Virus record (IMG/VR): IMGVR_UViG_3300043410_002110
Coordinates: 1 to 44,139 of that record
Direction: 5' to 3' (one strand)
DNA: 44,139 bases
DNA from: a virus
Notes under the pieces: model-generated
The model's input: the letters and a program-made list of their open reading frames with translations, nothing else
Databases searched by the model: none
What the model was told of the DNA's origin: nothing
Program-made: the position numbers and the translations under genes
Shown here: in pieces, positions 13,739-21,737 of the stretch
Layout: each line of letters opens with the position of its first letter
How positions within the stretch are numbered: the first letter of the stretch is position 1

Positions 13739-14062
13739 TGGGTTATCTACTCAATTTTATTTTACTTAGGTTATCTAGGTTATCTACATGATAACCCATG
13801 CTCAGCCTTACAGCCGCGCGGATTCAAGTAGGTTTGGGTTATCATCTATGCGGGTTATCATCTATTTCAAACATTTACAGAAAAAAATTTATTTTTTATT
13901 TTCTATTTTTGTTATCTTATTCTCTATCTATTTTTATAAAATAGTTGATAACAAGATAACTTTAGTTATAAATAGAGAAATAAATCATTTAAAAATCAAT
14001 AACTTACGTTAGGTTATCTTCTGGGTTATCATGGGTTATCATCTACCATAGAAGATAACCCA
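13739..14062. repeat. GGTTATC iteron region, candidate replication origin
   Basis: A 320-bp non-coding stretch with about a dozen copies of GGTTATC or its complement: direct copies at 13741, 13769, 13778, 13836, 13853, 14012, 14024 and 14034, inverted copies at 13790-13797 and 14053-14061, plus looser GTTATC/GATAAC at 13911 and 13946-13960. Most extend as GGTTATC(A)TCTA. The centre (13870-13985) is extremely A+T rich with an imperfect inverted repeat of TCTCTAT...ATAGAGA. Iterons plus an AT-rich unwinding zone beside the primase-helicase gene fit an origin. Confidence 0.65.
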
Positions 14063-14073
14063 AAATAGCAAAA

Positions 14074-16509
14074 TCAATCATCATCATCGTAAAAACTGCT
14101 TTTAAATGATGGCATTAGCGCGGTCTGTACGTTTTTAGGCTTGATTATTTGCACTCCAAGTTTTAATAAAAATGGCTTGATAGCGTTTAAATCCATCTTG
14201 TTAGGCTTTTTATCAAAACAATGCTGATACACATCGGTAAATGTCATTCTGTTTTGCCAAAGTGATAACGGCTTATCCCAATCAAACTTGGATAAAATAG
14301 CCTCTTCAATTGGCACTAAAGCAGTATGACTTTTGTTGCGTTCCTGCATAGCTGATTCAGTATCTTTATCAAGCCACCATTGCACACCAGACACATATAA
14401 ATCTCTAACCTGTGCCCATAATTGCTGCATATCAATATCATGCTCCAATATCGACAACACCCTGATAACACCAAACCGCCGTGAGCCTGTCGCATCGTTT
14501 AAAAAAGCCTCTTCATTCACACTGGCACAAAATGACGTTGATCGTAAAAAACTACATTCAGCGCGGGCGTATGGCAACCTTAAAACGTCTTTTTGATTAG
14601 AGCAAAACGCTTTTAATGCCGCTATGTCGGACTTCTTAAATGTTGCGTCCAGTTCGCCTAACTCATTAATCCAGCATGAAATATTCTGCTTAATCGAATC
14701 CTTGTTATCCAGTGACAAATTAGAGCCGTCTTTAATGTAACGATTACTAAAGTTTTGCCCGTTTACTTTATCGGGTAGCAGTTTGGTAAACCAAGTTGTT
14801 TTTTTATGCCCTTGATCGCCTTGCAACACTAAAATCAATTCATACTTAGCACGGGCATTAGGATTTAATCGGCATCCAATAATCCCCTTATCTAACGCGG
14901 CTACGCACTGGATTAACCAAGTCCTGATAATGTTGCAAGATAAAGAGCGGTCATCAGGTGATACGACTAAACTGTTGCACAATGCTTTTATCCTGTCTTG
15001 ACCATCCCATTTTTTAGAATTAATCCAATCCTTAACAGGGTTTATAGTGTTCTCAGTTAAAATTATCGGCAATCGCTCAATAATCCGCGCGTCTATTCGA
15101 TTTAACGCGGCTAAATCATAAAGCTGTTGTAAACACATTTCATTGTGTAAATCGTGGGTAATTGTGTGTCGGCTATCAAATATAATTTGCTGACTTTTGA
15201 TAGCCTCGTCATAGATAACAGACACACCATAAGCATTAAGCAATACTTGCAAATTGCTTTTAGTAGGCATGATGGTTTTTATCTTTCCTTTTTCATCATA
15301 CAAAACATCGGGGAAAACAGACGGCGGTAAAGCAGTATTGAGCTGGTAACAATCACGGTCTATAAATTCATCGTAAACCTGCACAGTTTTTTTTAGAATC
15401 GTGTAAACGCACCCGCCGTGAGCCTGGCTGTTAATCTTAGGATTCCCATCATTCCAGTAAAATTTAGCCTTGGTTAAACTACCGCCGTCATAAGTTGGCT
15501 CGTTAGGATCAGCCATAGTTAAACCATCATGAGATTTATTCAAATCACCAACGGTAATAACGCCATTAATTGTTATCACCTGATAATCTGGCATTAATTC
15601 GCCACGTCCTAACGCTTGCCAGTCTTTTTCAGTCTTGCCAGTCGCTATAAATTCGCGCTTTTTAACCTCGGTAACTTGCTCAAATTCAGGACGTAATTTT
15701 AAAGCCGATTCGCGAATAGCCTGTTTTGCCGCGTTTATCTCTTCTGGCGTTAAATCCTTGATAATTGACGTGTCTAGCACATCACCATCAACAACAGTTG
15801 CATGGTTGTACTTTTGCATTAACCCATCGTTTAAAATCGGTTTTGCTTCAAATGCCAAGCGTTCAGACTTACCCAACACCGACAAATCAAACAATCCGCG
15901 TTCTAATAACGCAGGATGAACACCTGCACTAATCAAATGATACCCGTGTCCAGCTATCCACATCCGCGCCCATAAAATAGACGCTATTCTTGGCACATCC
16001 GCCATACTCTTAACGGGTATGTAAATATGCTTGCCTTTTTCACCAATTAACTCATTACCATTTTTGTCATAAATTAGGCTAGAACTTGACGGCTTAATAA
16101 CAGCACCAATCCCTGAAAACTCAGGAATAAACGCTACTAAATCGCTTAATGTGCCTGTGTTGCTGTCCACATCAAACAGCATAAAACCTGGGGTGTTTAA
16201 ATTTTGAATGTGTTTTTTTGATCGTGATACCGATTTATCGGTTTCTTTGCCTTTAATACATAAACCTACCCTTTCCCCGACTGCCAGCACCGTACCATCT
16301 AAGCGTACAATAGAGCCTAAAATAATAGATTGTTTGACAGTTATTTTATTAAGTGCGTCTGCAAACTCTTGTAGTGACTCGACAGAATGCGTAGTAAACC
16401 GCCCGTTAGTAGCGTTAGCAAATGACGCTTTAACTATCTGTCCGTCAACTAGCGACAAGGTTTTAGCCTGATTAGTGCTAGTCGTTAAAACTGAGTAATG
16501 CAAAGTCAT
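14074..16509 (-). CDS. Primase-helicase, AEP-like primase plus VapE/VirE-type ATPase
   Basis: 811 aa. The N-terminal domain has the three spaced motifs of archaeo-eukaryotic primases: FDVDS (112-116), GKHIYIP (159-165) and GLFDLS (205-210). The C-terminal domain is VirE-like (PF05272): a lead-in VKDWINSKKWDGQDRI (492-507), Walker A GDQGHKKTT (564-572), Walker B CWINELGEL (612-620) and a GSRRFG arginine region (675-680). Walker A has K where the usual GxxGxGK has G, so nucleotide binding may differ. It would prime and unwind at the adjacent iteron region, and is transcribed with the RHH gene upstream. Confidence 0.85.
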   Translation of the reverse strand: MTLHYSVLTTSTNQAKTLSLVDGQIVKASFANATNGRFTTHSVESLQEFADALNKITVKQSIILGSIVRLDGTVLAVGERVGLCIKGKETDKSVSRSKKHIQNLNTPGFMLFDVDSNTGTLSDLVAFIPEFSGIGAVIKPSSSSLIYDKNGNELIGEKGKHIYIPVKSMADVPRIASILWARMWIAGHGYHLISAGVHPALLERGLFDLSVLGKSERLAFEAKPILNDGLMQKYNHATVVDGDVLDTSIIKDLTPEEINAAKQAIRESALKLRPEFEQVTEVKKREFIATGKTEKDWQALGRGELMPDYQVITINGVITVGDLNKSHDGLTMADPNEPTYDGGSLTKAKFYWNDGNPKINSQAHGGCVYTILKKTVQVYDEFIDRDCYQLNTALPPSVFPDVLYDEKGKIKTIMPTKSNLQVLLNAYGVSVIYDEAIKSQQIIFDSRHTITHDLHNEMCLQQLYDLAALNRIDARIIERLPIILTENTINPVKDWINSKKWDGQDRIKALCNSLVVSPDDRSLSCNIIRTWLIQCVAALDKGIIGCRLNPNARAKYELILVLQGDQGHKKTTWFTKLLPDKVNGQNFSNRYIKDGSNLSLDNKDSIKQNISCWINELGELDATFKKSDIAALKAFCSNQKDVLRLPYARAECSFLRSTSFCASVNEEAFLNDATGSRRFGVIRVLSILEHDIDMQQLWAQVRDLYVSGVQWWLDKDTESAMQERNKSHTALVPIEEAILSKFDWDKPLSLWQNRMTFTDVYQHCFDKKPNKMDLNAIKPFLLKLGVQIIKPKNVQTALMPSFKSSFYDDDD

Positions 16510-16511
16510 GA

Positions 16512-16694
16512 TTAATGCTCCAATAAATCCGTAATCGATTTACCAGAATCGCGTGCCAATTTTTCAAAAACCGCAACACGGACATAATCAGACAAATTTA
16601 AAACACCTTGTTTTTTAGCCTCCTCATTTACCTTGTCAAAAATTTTGGCTGGAACTCTAGCCCGCAAAACAGCGTCTTTGTTTACTTTTTTCAT
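16512..16694 (-). CDS. Ribbon-helix-helix regulator, 60 aa
   Basis: I chose the ATG at 16694 because AGGAAAAGC precedes it. KDAVLRARVPAKIFDKVNEE is the strand and first helix, and LNLSDYVRVAVFEKLA the turn and second helix. RHH dimers bind short palindromes and usually repress their own promoter. The inverted repeat at 16709-16739 just upstream is a likely operator and would also control the divergent HNH gene. Confidence 0.75.
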   Translation of the reverse strand: MKKVNKDAVLRARVPAKIFDKVNEEAKKQGVLNLSDYVRVAVFEKLARDSGKSITDLLEH

Positions 16695-16708
16695 TGCTTT
16701 TCCTGTTA

Positions 16709-16739
16709 TTGTGTTACAATAAATCACACTATAGCACAA
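16709..16739. promoter_or_regulatory. Inverted-repeat operator in the divergent intergenic region
   Basis: Half sites TTGTGTTA (16709-16716) and TAGCACAA (16732-16739) are inverted (7 of 8 bases match), centres 23 bp or about two helical turns apart. The region sits between two divergent genes, so both promoters must lie here. A TATAGC box overlaps it on the plus strand. Confidence 0.5.
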
Positions 16740-16755
16740 ACGGATTATATTAACA

Positions 16756-17442
16756 ATGAAATGTAAAGTATGTGAATCAACAGAATTTAAGTATTGTTTT
16801 ACAACTGATTCAATAGGTAGAACGCAATATAGACAGTATTGTATTAAATGCGGTTCGTTCTTTGGTACGGCTGTAAAAAAAGAGATTGCTTTAAATTGTG
16901 GTTATGAACTTGTTGAACAATCAGGAAAAGCTTTAAATTTTAAAGCCGATGTATTTAAAGATAATTTTTGGAAATTATCGGATGAGCATTATAACCATAA
17001 CCGTAACGGGTTAAGTTTTGGGTTTATACAACATGACGATGATAGAAAATCATATATTTTGTATTGCCCAGAATGCAAGGAACATCTTGGTTATATTTCA
17101 GATTTAGTTATTGAATGGATTTCAAATAGTTGGAACGAAACATATTTATTATTGCTTGGTTCTGCTATAAATTTAACACCGTTTGATATTCCTAAATATG
17201 CCCACAAAATCCCACAAATCCTGCTAGACGAATACAACGATTATATTCATTCTGAAAAGTGGAAAAGACAACGACAAAACAGAATGGCTCTTGATAACAA
17301 TGAATGTAAACTTTGTTTTAGTAAAAACAATCTCAGAGTGCATCACATAACCTATGCAGAATTGGGCAATGAACCAATGAACCATCTTTTAACAGTCTGC
17401 AAAGATTGCCATAACTTAATACACGGACACGACACCCAATGA
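16756..17442 (+). CDS. HNH endonuclease with N-terminal zinc ribbon
   Basis: 228 aa. The N-terminus has two CxxC pairs (CKVC at 3-6, CIKC at 29-32), a zinc ribbon; CPEC is near 105. The C-terminal HNH domain has IHSEKWKRQRQNRMA, then CKLC, VHHITYAELGNE, a NHLLTVCKDCHNLIHG ending: H-H, N and H with two zinc-binding CxxC. A free-standing phage HNH nicks or cuts DNA, either as a homing enzyme or in packaging. First gene of the plus-strand early run. Confidence 0.85.
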   Translation: MKCKVCESTEFKYCFTTDSIGRTQYRQYCIKCGSFFGTAVKKEIALNCGYELVEQSGKALNFKADVFKDNFWKLSDEHYNHNRNGLSFGFIQHDDDRKSYILYCPECKEHLGYISDLVIEWISNSWNETYLLLLGSAINLTPFDIPKYAHKIPQILLDEYNDYIHSEKWKRQRQNRMALDNNECKLCFSKNNLRVHHITYAELGNEPMNHLLTVCKDCHNLIHGHDTQ

Positions 17443-17726
17443 TTAATTTAAAAAAACTATTTCATTTCCATCAATGGGAAACGATACAACAAGGTGATTA
17501 TGATTTACTAGGAATATCGTCAAAATCAACAATAAGACGTTGTAAAAAATGCGAGATTAAACAAGTATTAATTGTTGATTGTATGGGTTTAAATCCTGCT
17601 GAATATTATAGTTTCTGGAGCACTCTTATTGAGCCGCCAGAATGCTTTAATTGCAATCCTAATTTGCAAATGCAAGCTGAAAATGTCTGCAATTTATGCG
17701 CATATAGAAGCGAGTGTATAAAATGA
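17439..17726 (+). CDS. Cysteine-rich hypothetical protein, 95 aa
   Basis: Cys pairs CKKC (about 35-38), CFNC (about 69-72) and CNLC (about 84-87) plus a final C indicate one or two zinc sites. FHQWETIQQGDY at the start is typical of small phage zinc proteins. ATGA coupling to the HNH gene. Confidence 0.65.
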   Translation: MINLKKLFHFHQWETIQQGDYDLLGISSKSTIRRCKKCEIKQVLIVDCMGLNPAEYYSFWSTLIEPPECFNCNPNLQMQAENVCNLCAYRSECIK

Positions 17727-17905
17727 CCCGCAGAACAATACCCAAAAAACCGCCGTTAAAAGAAACCTTGGAAACTAACCGCCGTCACATAAACTTTTTA
17801 GACATGATGGCAGGTAAACCGCCGCGCTATGAGGACCTAAACGCGCCACTACAGGATAAAGATAATGTTTCGACAAATAGCCAAAAAAAAAGCACAAAAC
17901 TTTAG
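17723..17905 (+). CDS. Hypothetical basic protein, 60 aa
   Basis: The ATG at 17723 overlaps the previous stop as ATGA; the GTG at 17714 is less likely. Short, basic and proline-rich at the start (MTRRTIPKKPPLKET). Its last 41 bases overlap the next HNH gene in another frame. Confidence 0.55.
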   Translation: MTRRTIPKKPPLKETLETNRRHINFLDMMAGKPPRYEDLNAPLQDKDNVSTNSQKKSTKL

Positions 17906-18290
17906 GATCAATTGTTTAGCGCGTGCTAAAAAACTAAGCATATCACCCGATGATGTGCCTATGCCTAACGACTTTTACTTGTTTTTGCTTACCTATGAGC
18001 CACGCATAGAAACGTACCGTAAACGGCAATACTTAACTTGTGAATACACAGGAGCTCGTGTACCGATTACCGACATTGAACTGGACCATAAACAGCCTGT
18101 AAGCCGTAACGGTAGCTTTAAAATCTGGAATCTGGCAATAACCAGCAAAAAAACAAATCAGCAAAAAGGACAGCTAACCTCTATGGAGTTCGCTAGATTG
18201 CTGGATTTACTGGACGAATTTGACAAGGACGCAAAAAAAGACGTACTGGCAAGGCTACGCGCTGGTGCGAGTCGGTTTATAAAACATTGA
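17865..18290 (+). CDS. HNH endonuclease, second copy type
   Basis: 141 aa. The HNH core is CEYTGARVP, then ELDHKQPVSRNGS and WNLAITSKKTNQQKG: DH, N and N-x(8)-K as in many phage HNH enzymes. It lacks the extra zinc ribbon of the 16756 enzyme and is not closely similar to it. It may cut DNA during recombination or packaging. An AGGA site lies about 10 bases before the ATG. Confidence 0.8.
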   Translation: MFRQIAKKKAQNFRINCLARAKKLSISPDDVPMPNDFYLFLLTYEPRIETYRKRQYLTCEYTGARVPITDIELDHKQPVSRNGSFKIWNLAITSKKTNQQKGQLTSMEFARLLDLLDEFDKDAKKDVLARLRAGASRFIKH

Positions 18291-18300
18291 TATTAAACTT

Positions 18301-18328
18301 TTGTGTTTTTGTGTAAATGTGTTAATAT
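18301..18328 (+). promoter_or_regulatory. Plus-strand promoter before the 18353 gene
   Basis: -35-like TTGTGT (18301-18306), a 16-bp spacer and -10 TAATAT (18323-18328). The TGTGTTA overlapping the -10 matches the RHH operator half-site at 16709-16716. Confidence 0.45.
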
Positions 18329-18352
18329 GACCATGACTTTAAAGGAGGTCAC

Positions 18353-18553
18353 ATGAAAATGAAACGAACAGGCGTAAAAATCGAAGCGTCAATGTTTGAC
18401 AAAATCAAAGCACACACCGTGCTTAAAAACGTAGGCTTTAGCGAATGGTTAGCGAATGCCGCCATTGCTATGTACAAAAACGAAACTGCTGCCCCATTGG
18501 GGAAAGGTACTGACAATGAAAATCAAGACGAACACGAAACAAATGCTGTTTAA
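18353..18553 (+). CDS. Small RHH-like protein, 66 aa
   Basis: A near-perfect Shine-Dalgarno (AAAGGAGGT) 4 bases before the ATG predicts high expression. GVKIEASMFDKIKAH, then GFSEWLANAAIAMYKN, fits strand-helix-turn-helix of an RHH protein. The C-terminus is polar and acidic. It leads the ERF/YqaJ/SSB recombination genes, so it may regulate them. Confidence 0.65.
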   Translation: MKMKRTGVKIEASMFDKIKAHTVLKNVGFSEWLANAAIAMYKNETAAPLGKGTDNENQDEHETNAV

Positions 18554-18677
18554 ACGCGGCGTTATCCACTGCTTACGCGGTTTACCAAGCCGCTTTAAAA
18601 ATCCATTCTATCTGTCTGGTTACGCTAGACAATATCAACGCGAACAACAAACAACTGGGGTAATGTGCCATGAATAA
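18516..18677 (+). CDS. RMF/CrpP-like small protein, 53 aa
   Basis: From the ATG at 18516 with GGAAAGG upstream: a basic protein with FKRGVIHCLRGLPSRFKNPF and YARQYQREQQ. The G...G.....NP pattern with a later aromatic/basic helix resembles ribosome modulation factor and its phage relatives. It overlaps the RHH gene and ends 8 bases inside the ERF gene. Ribosome binding is an inference from the pattern only. Confidence 0.5.
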   Translation: MKIKTNTKQMLFKRGVIHCLRGLPSRFKNPFYLSGYARQYQREQQTTGVMCHE

Positions 18678-19371
18678 ATCCGATGAGATCAAAGAACTGG
18701 CAACTGCCCTTGCCAAGTACCACGCTACCGCTGTAAACCCTGCAAAAAATGCAACAAACCCGCATTTAAAAAGCAAATATGCAGACTTAAGCGAAGTGAT
18801 AAACGCATCACGCGGCTTATTAGCATCAGTTGGTTTAAGCATTGTACAGTTAGAAAGTTTTGCAAATGATTGCGCAACAGTCGAAACAATACTTTTACAC
18901 GAAAGCGGTCAATTTATTAGCTCTACGTTATCCATACCTTGTGCAAAAAAAGACGCGCAGGGCATAGGAAGTGTTATGACATACGCGCGGCGTTATGGAT
19001 GGTCTGCAATGTGTGGATTAGCACAGGAAGACGATGACGGTAACGCCGTAAGTAAAACACAACAACCAGTCGCGCCAGTTGAAAAAGAAATCTACACGTT
19101 TGAACGCGCCGATGAAAATATCGCTAACTGGGTAAATGCTAACGCTGATTTAAACAAGTTGTTTACTGGCATATCATCAAAATATCAATTGTATGGTGAT
19201 GTAAAACAATACATTGCCGCGCGGGTAAAAATTGACACGTTGTCTAAAAAAGCATTGTCAGAAAACACGGTGATTGACTCTAATGCCGCCAATGCAATTT
19301 ATGATGATGTTACCCATCAATCCGCAAAAGATAGACTGTTGCCATTAGTCGCGGCGTTATTAGGCGGCTAA
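18670..19371 (+). CDS. erf: ERF-family single-strand annealing protein
   Basis: 233 aa. The ERF core: a PHLKSKYADLSEVINA segment (31-46), hydrophobic strands (VGLSIVQLE), LLHESGQFI, and the signature GIGSVMTYARRYGWSAM (98-114) followed by acidic QEDDDGN (119-125). It anneals complementary single strands during phage recombination, working with the exonuclease and SSB that follow. The C-terminal 90 residues are a separate helical region. Confidence 0.9.
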   Translation: MNKSDEIKELATALAKYHATAVNPAKNATNPHLKSKYADLSEVINASRGLLASVGLSIVQLESFANDCATVETILLHESGQFISSTLSIPCAKKDAQGIGSVMTYARRYGWSAMCGLAQEDDDGNAVSKTQQPVAPVEKEIYTFERADENIANWVNANADLNKLFTGISSKYQLYGDVKQYIAARVKIDTLSKKALSENTVIDSNAANAIYDDVTHQSAKDRLLPLVAALLGG

Positions 19372-19372
19372 C

Positions 19373-20125
19373 ATGACACCCGAAACAGCCAAAGCAAGAC
19401 GCGGGCTATTTACCGCGTCACAAAACTATCGATTGATGGGCGGTAGTGCTGGTTATGTAACCTGTGAATTTACAGACCAGCACACTTGCTACGAACGGAT
19501 AAAAACAGAAGACAGTTATATTTATGTGCCAATGCAGGAAGCGCATAAAACTAAAAAATCATGGAAAAAAGACAACACCTTTTTACCCGATGGCGCGGAT
19601 AAATACATCATAGAAAAAGTCGCTGAATTAAAAGACAGTGTACAAGATGAAAGCTACACCAGCGCGGCCATGCAATACGGTATCGATACGGAACCTATGG
19701 CAATAGAGGCTATACAAGCCGCTTATGGTATTACCCTTGCTTACACTAACAATGAGCAGTTTTTTTTTAACAATGGCGAATGGGGTGCAACTCCAGACGG
19801 CGTTGAATACGATGATGACCTGTACACCGTTAAAGCTACGCATGAAGTTAAATGCCCTAATTCCGACACGCACACTTTTAACTGTTTAAAGGTCTTTACC
19901 GCTGCCGATTTAGAAAAACATTACACTGGTTACTATTGGCAAGTAATAAGCCAACTCGAATCTACAGGTGCGACTGTTGGATATTGGCACAGCTACCGAC
20001 CATCACACGATAAACCACTGCACACTGTCACTATTGACCGTGACGATGCAAAAATTAACACGCTTAAACATCGGCTAAGGCTGGCAGTTGAGCGTAAATA
20101 TCAATACTTGGAGACGTTAAAATGA
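19373..20125 (+). CDS. YqaJ-like viral recombinase exonuclease
   Basis: 250 aa. PD-(D/E)xK nuclease: early residues RRGLFTASQNYRLMG form the substrate helix, E107 is in GIDTEPMA, D142 in GATPDG and E158-x-K160 in HEVKCP. A conserved YYWQVISQL helix (about 188-196) follows, as in YqaJ/lambda exo. It chews 5' ends to give 3' tails for the ERF protein. ATG 1 base after the ERF stop. Confidence 0.9.
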   Translation: MTPETAKARRGLFTASQNYRLMGGSAGYVTCEFTDQHTCYERIKTEDSYIYVPMQEAHKTKKSWKKDNTFLPDGADKYIIEKVAELKDSVQDESYTSAAMQYGIDTEPMAIEAIQAAYGITLAYTNNEQFFFNNGEWGATPDGVEYDDDLYTVKATHEVKCPNSDTHTFNCLKVFTAADLEKHYTGYYWQVISQLESTGATVGYWHSYRPSHDKPLHTVTIDRDDAKINTLKHRLRLAVERKYQYLETLK

Positions 20126-20337
20126 AAATACCCGACATGACAGCATTACGCGTTAAGTTAGAAGCTGAAATAGAAAACGTGCAAAGCGGTAAATCTAGCA
20201 TTAATCAGGCTAAAGTAGTTGGCAATTTAGCCAATAGCATTGTTAATTCATGGCTTGTTGAGATTGCCGCTACTAAAGCATTGCCAGAAAACCAACAAAA
20301 GGCGTTAGAACATGACTACATCGACATGCCAAAGTAA
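20122..20337 (+). CDS. Hypothetical helical protein, 71 aa
   Basis: Coupled to the exonuclease by ATGA. Mostly helix (MTALRVKLEAEIENVQSG, then NQAKVVGNLANSIVNSW). Similar short proteins sit in many phage recombination cassettes; no catalytic residues are visible. Confidence 0.6.
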   Translation: MKIPDMTALRVKLEAEIENVQSGKSSINQAKVVGNLANSIVNSWLVEIAATKALPENQQKALEHDYIDMPK

Positions 20338-20740
20338 ACAACCTAAGCCGTGCAAAAAACATGGCGTTGTTGAGCGCAATAAAAACGAAAAATGTAAAAT
20401 ATGCGCAAAAGAACAAGGTGCTAAGTGGAAAAAGCAAAACCCTGAAAAATGGGAAAAATGGCAAAAAGAAAATGCCGAAACCCTAGCTAAAAGAAATGCT
20501 GAATGGCAAAAAAATAATATCAATAGAGTTTATAAAAGAATAGCAGAATGGCGAAAAGAAAACCCATTTTCAGACACGATGGTAAAGTCATTAATAAGAG
20601 TACATAAACCTTTTGTTTTATGTAATTTGACAAATTATGACATACCGCCCGAACTTGTAGAAATTAAACGACTACAGATGCAACTACACCGCGCTATAAA
20701 ACAGCGTGAACTTAACGAAAAACAAGAGGTTTTAAAATGA
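20312..20740 (+). CDS. Zinc-knuckle, lysine/tryptophan-rich helical protein
   Basis: 142 aa. An N-terminal metal site (CKKHG, then CKICAKEQ), then a repetitive basic-aromatic helix (KWKKQNPEKWEKWQKEN, then AKRNAEWQKNN) with W every 7-9 residues. This architecture occurs in phage proteins related to the DNA-binding arms of HNH enzymes, but no HNH motif is present. It overlaps the previous gene by 26 bases. Confidence 0.65.
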   Translation: MTTSTCQSKQPKPCKKHGVVERNKNEKCKICAKEQGAKWKKQNPEKWEKWQKENAETLAKRNAEWQKNNINRVYKRIAEWRKENPFSDTMVKSLIRVHKPFVLCNLTNYDIPPELVEIKRLQMQLHRAIKQRELNEKQEVLK

Positions 20741-20922
20741 AAACACCAAAACAGCAAGCAATTCAGCAAGCATTAGATGCTTGTTTTGTTGAAATTGAAA
20801 CGCAACGTGATGAGTTAAAAGAATATGCAAGATTAACGGCATTGTCAGATGATGCTGAAATTGTCGAAACACTTGAAAAACTGAGACAATTGTTATTGGC
20901 GATTTATCCAACAAAAGGTTAA
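20737..20922 (+). CDS. Hypothetical protein, 61 aa
   Basis: Helical throughout (KQQAIQQALDACFVEIETQR, then VETLEKLRQLLLAIY). ATGA coupling to the gene before, 3 bases from the SSB gene. No family recognised. Confidence 0.55.
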   Translation: MKTPKQQAIQQALDACFVEIETQRDELKEYARLTALSDDAEIVETLEKLRQLLLAIYPTKG

Positions 20923-20925
20923 AAA

Positions 20926-21348
20926 ATGTCAAATGTATTTAGTTTTACAGGCGTAATAGGCAAAGATGCAGAAGTTCGTTATTTGTCAAGTGGCCAAGCG
21001 GTTTTAAATGTATCGGTAGCCAATAATGTTGGATTTGGTGATAATCAAAAGACTAACTGGGTAAGAGTTGCGCTATGGGGTAAACGCGCCGAGGGCAATA
21101 TAAAAAACTACTTGGTAAAGGGAACAACTGTGTTTTGTTCAGGTGAATTGACGCTAAGCGAATACAAAACCAACGATGGATCAACAAAAACCAGTATGGA
21201 GCTTAACGCTAACATCCTTGATTTAGTTGGAAAAAAACCCGACACGCAACCAAGTCAAACCGCGCCACAAAACAATCATAACGCGGCTAAATCTAACGGG
21301 TATGCACCGCCGCCTGTTCATGATTACGATGACTCGATACCCTTCTGA
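20926..21348 (+). CDS. ssb: Single-stranded DNA-binding protein
   Basis: 140 aa. OB-fold: FTGVIGKDAEVRYLSSGQAV, then NWVRVALWGKRAE, a VKGTTVFCSGELTLSEYKT segment and LNANILDLVGKK. A flexible N/Q/P-rich linker follows and the acidic tip is YDDSIPF, the docking peptide for partner proteins. It coats single strands in replication and ERF/YqaJ recombination. Last gene before the 21359-21381 terminator. Confidence 0.92.
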   Translation: MSNVFSFTGVIGKDAEVRYLSSGQAVLNVSVANNVGFGDNQKTNWVRVALWGKRAEGNIKNYLVKGTTVFCSGELTLSEYKTNDGSTKTSMELNANILDLVGKKPDTQPSQTAPQNNHNAAKSNGYAPPPVHDYDDSIPF

Positions 21349-21358
21349 CCACTCACAA

Positions 21359-21381
21359 AAAAGCCCCTACACGGGGCTTTT
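21359..21381. terminator. Bidirectional terminator between ssb and the minus RHH gene
   Basis: A 9-bp perfect stem (AAAAGCCCC / GGGGCTTTT) with a 5-nt loop; A's before and T's after serve both strands. It includes the stop codon of the minus gene. Confidence 0.9.
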
Positions 21382-21576
21382 ATTTTGCTTAGCAACTTTG
21401 GCTTTATCCTGCTTTACCAGCCAGTTTACATACTCATTAGCCGTCATACCTAACGCTTTAACCCGCGCATCAATCCAGTTTTTGTCTTCTACTGATACCT
21501 TACCCGCTAACGACTTACAAAGCGGATTATCAACTGGCGGTCTACCTTTGCCGCGTTTTACTTTTTCTGCGCTCAT
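21367..21576 (-). CDS. RHH-like putative repressor, 69 aa
   Basis: A basic GKGRPPVDNP arm, then GKVSVEDKNWIDARVKALGM, TANEYVNWLVKQDKA: strand-helix-turn-helix of RHH type. It is one of the few minus-strand genes within the plus early region, with a divergent promoter region behind its partner gene. That position is typical of a repressor. Translation is coupled to the 46-aa membrane protein (ATGA). Confidence 0.7.
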   Translation of the reverse strand: MSAEKVKRGKGRPPVDNPLCKSLAGKVSVEDKNWIDARVKALGMTANEYVNWLVKQDKAKVAKQNKSPV

Positions 21577-21713
21577 GCGTGCTTATCAAAAAATAAACCA
21601 GCCACAACCCAAACAATCACAGCAGCCCGTAACGCATATTCAAAAAATTTGAAAATTGTTGCGCTGGCATGGATATGGACGTTTTCATCGGTTTCTGTTC
21701 TTTCAAATTTCAT
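21573..21713 (-). CDS. 46-aa single-pass membrane protein
   Basis: The ATG at 21713 has AGGAATTAC upstream. Sequence: MKFERTETDENVHIHASA, then a membrane span around YALRAAVIVWVVAGLFF, and DKHA. It overlaps the RHH start as ATGA. A small inner-membrane protein co-expressed with a repressor could be a superinfection or growth-control factor; no family is recognised. Confidence 0.6.
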   Translation of the reverse strand: MKFERTETDENVHIHASATIFKFFEYALRAAVIVWVVAGLFFDKHA

Positions 21714-21737
21714 TGTAATTCCTGATTATCAAAAATC

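Noticed and set aside
13739-14062. CRISPR-like array of short repeats
   Set aside because: Units are only 7-13 bp, occur in both orientations and irregular spacing, and there are no uniform spacers or cas genes; iterons fit better.
16756-18290. HNH genes as parts of inteins or group I introns
   Set aside because: Both are free-standing with their own starts and ATGA-type coupling; no split gene surrounds them.
20273-20523. Minus-strand hydrophobic frames opposite the K/W-rich gene
   Set aside because: Phe/Leu-rich sequences come from reading a Lys/Glu-rich gene backwards; they are not real membrane proteins.
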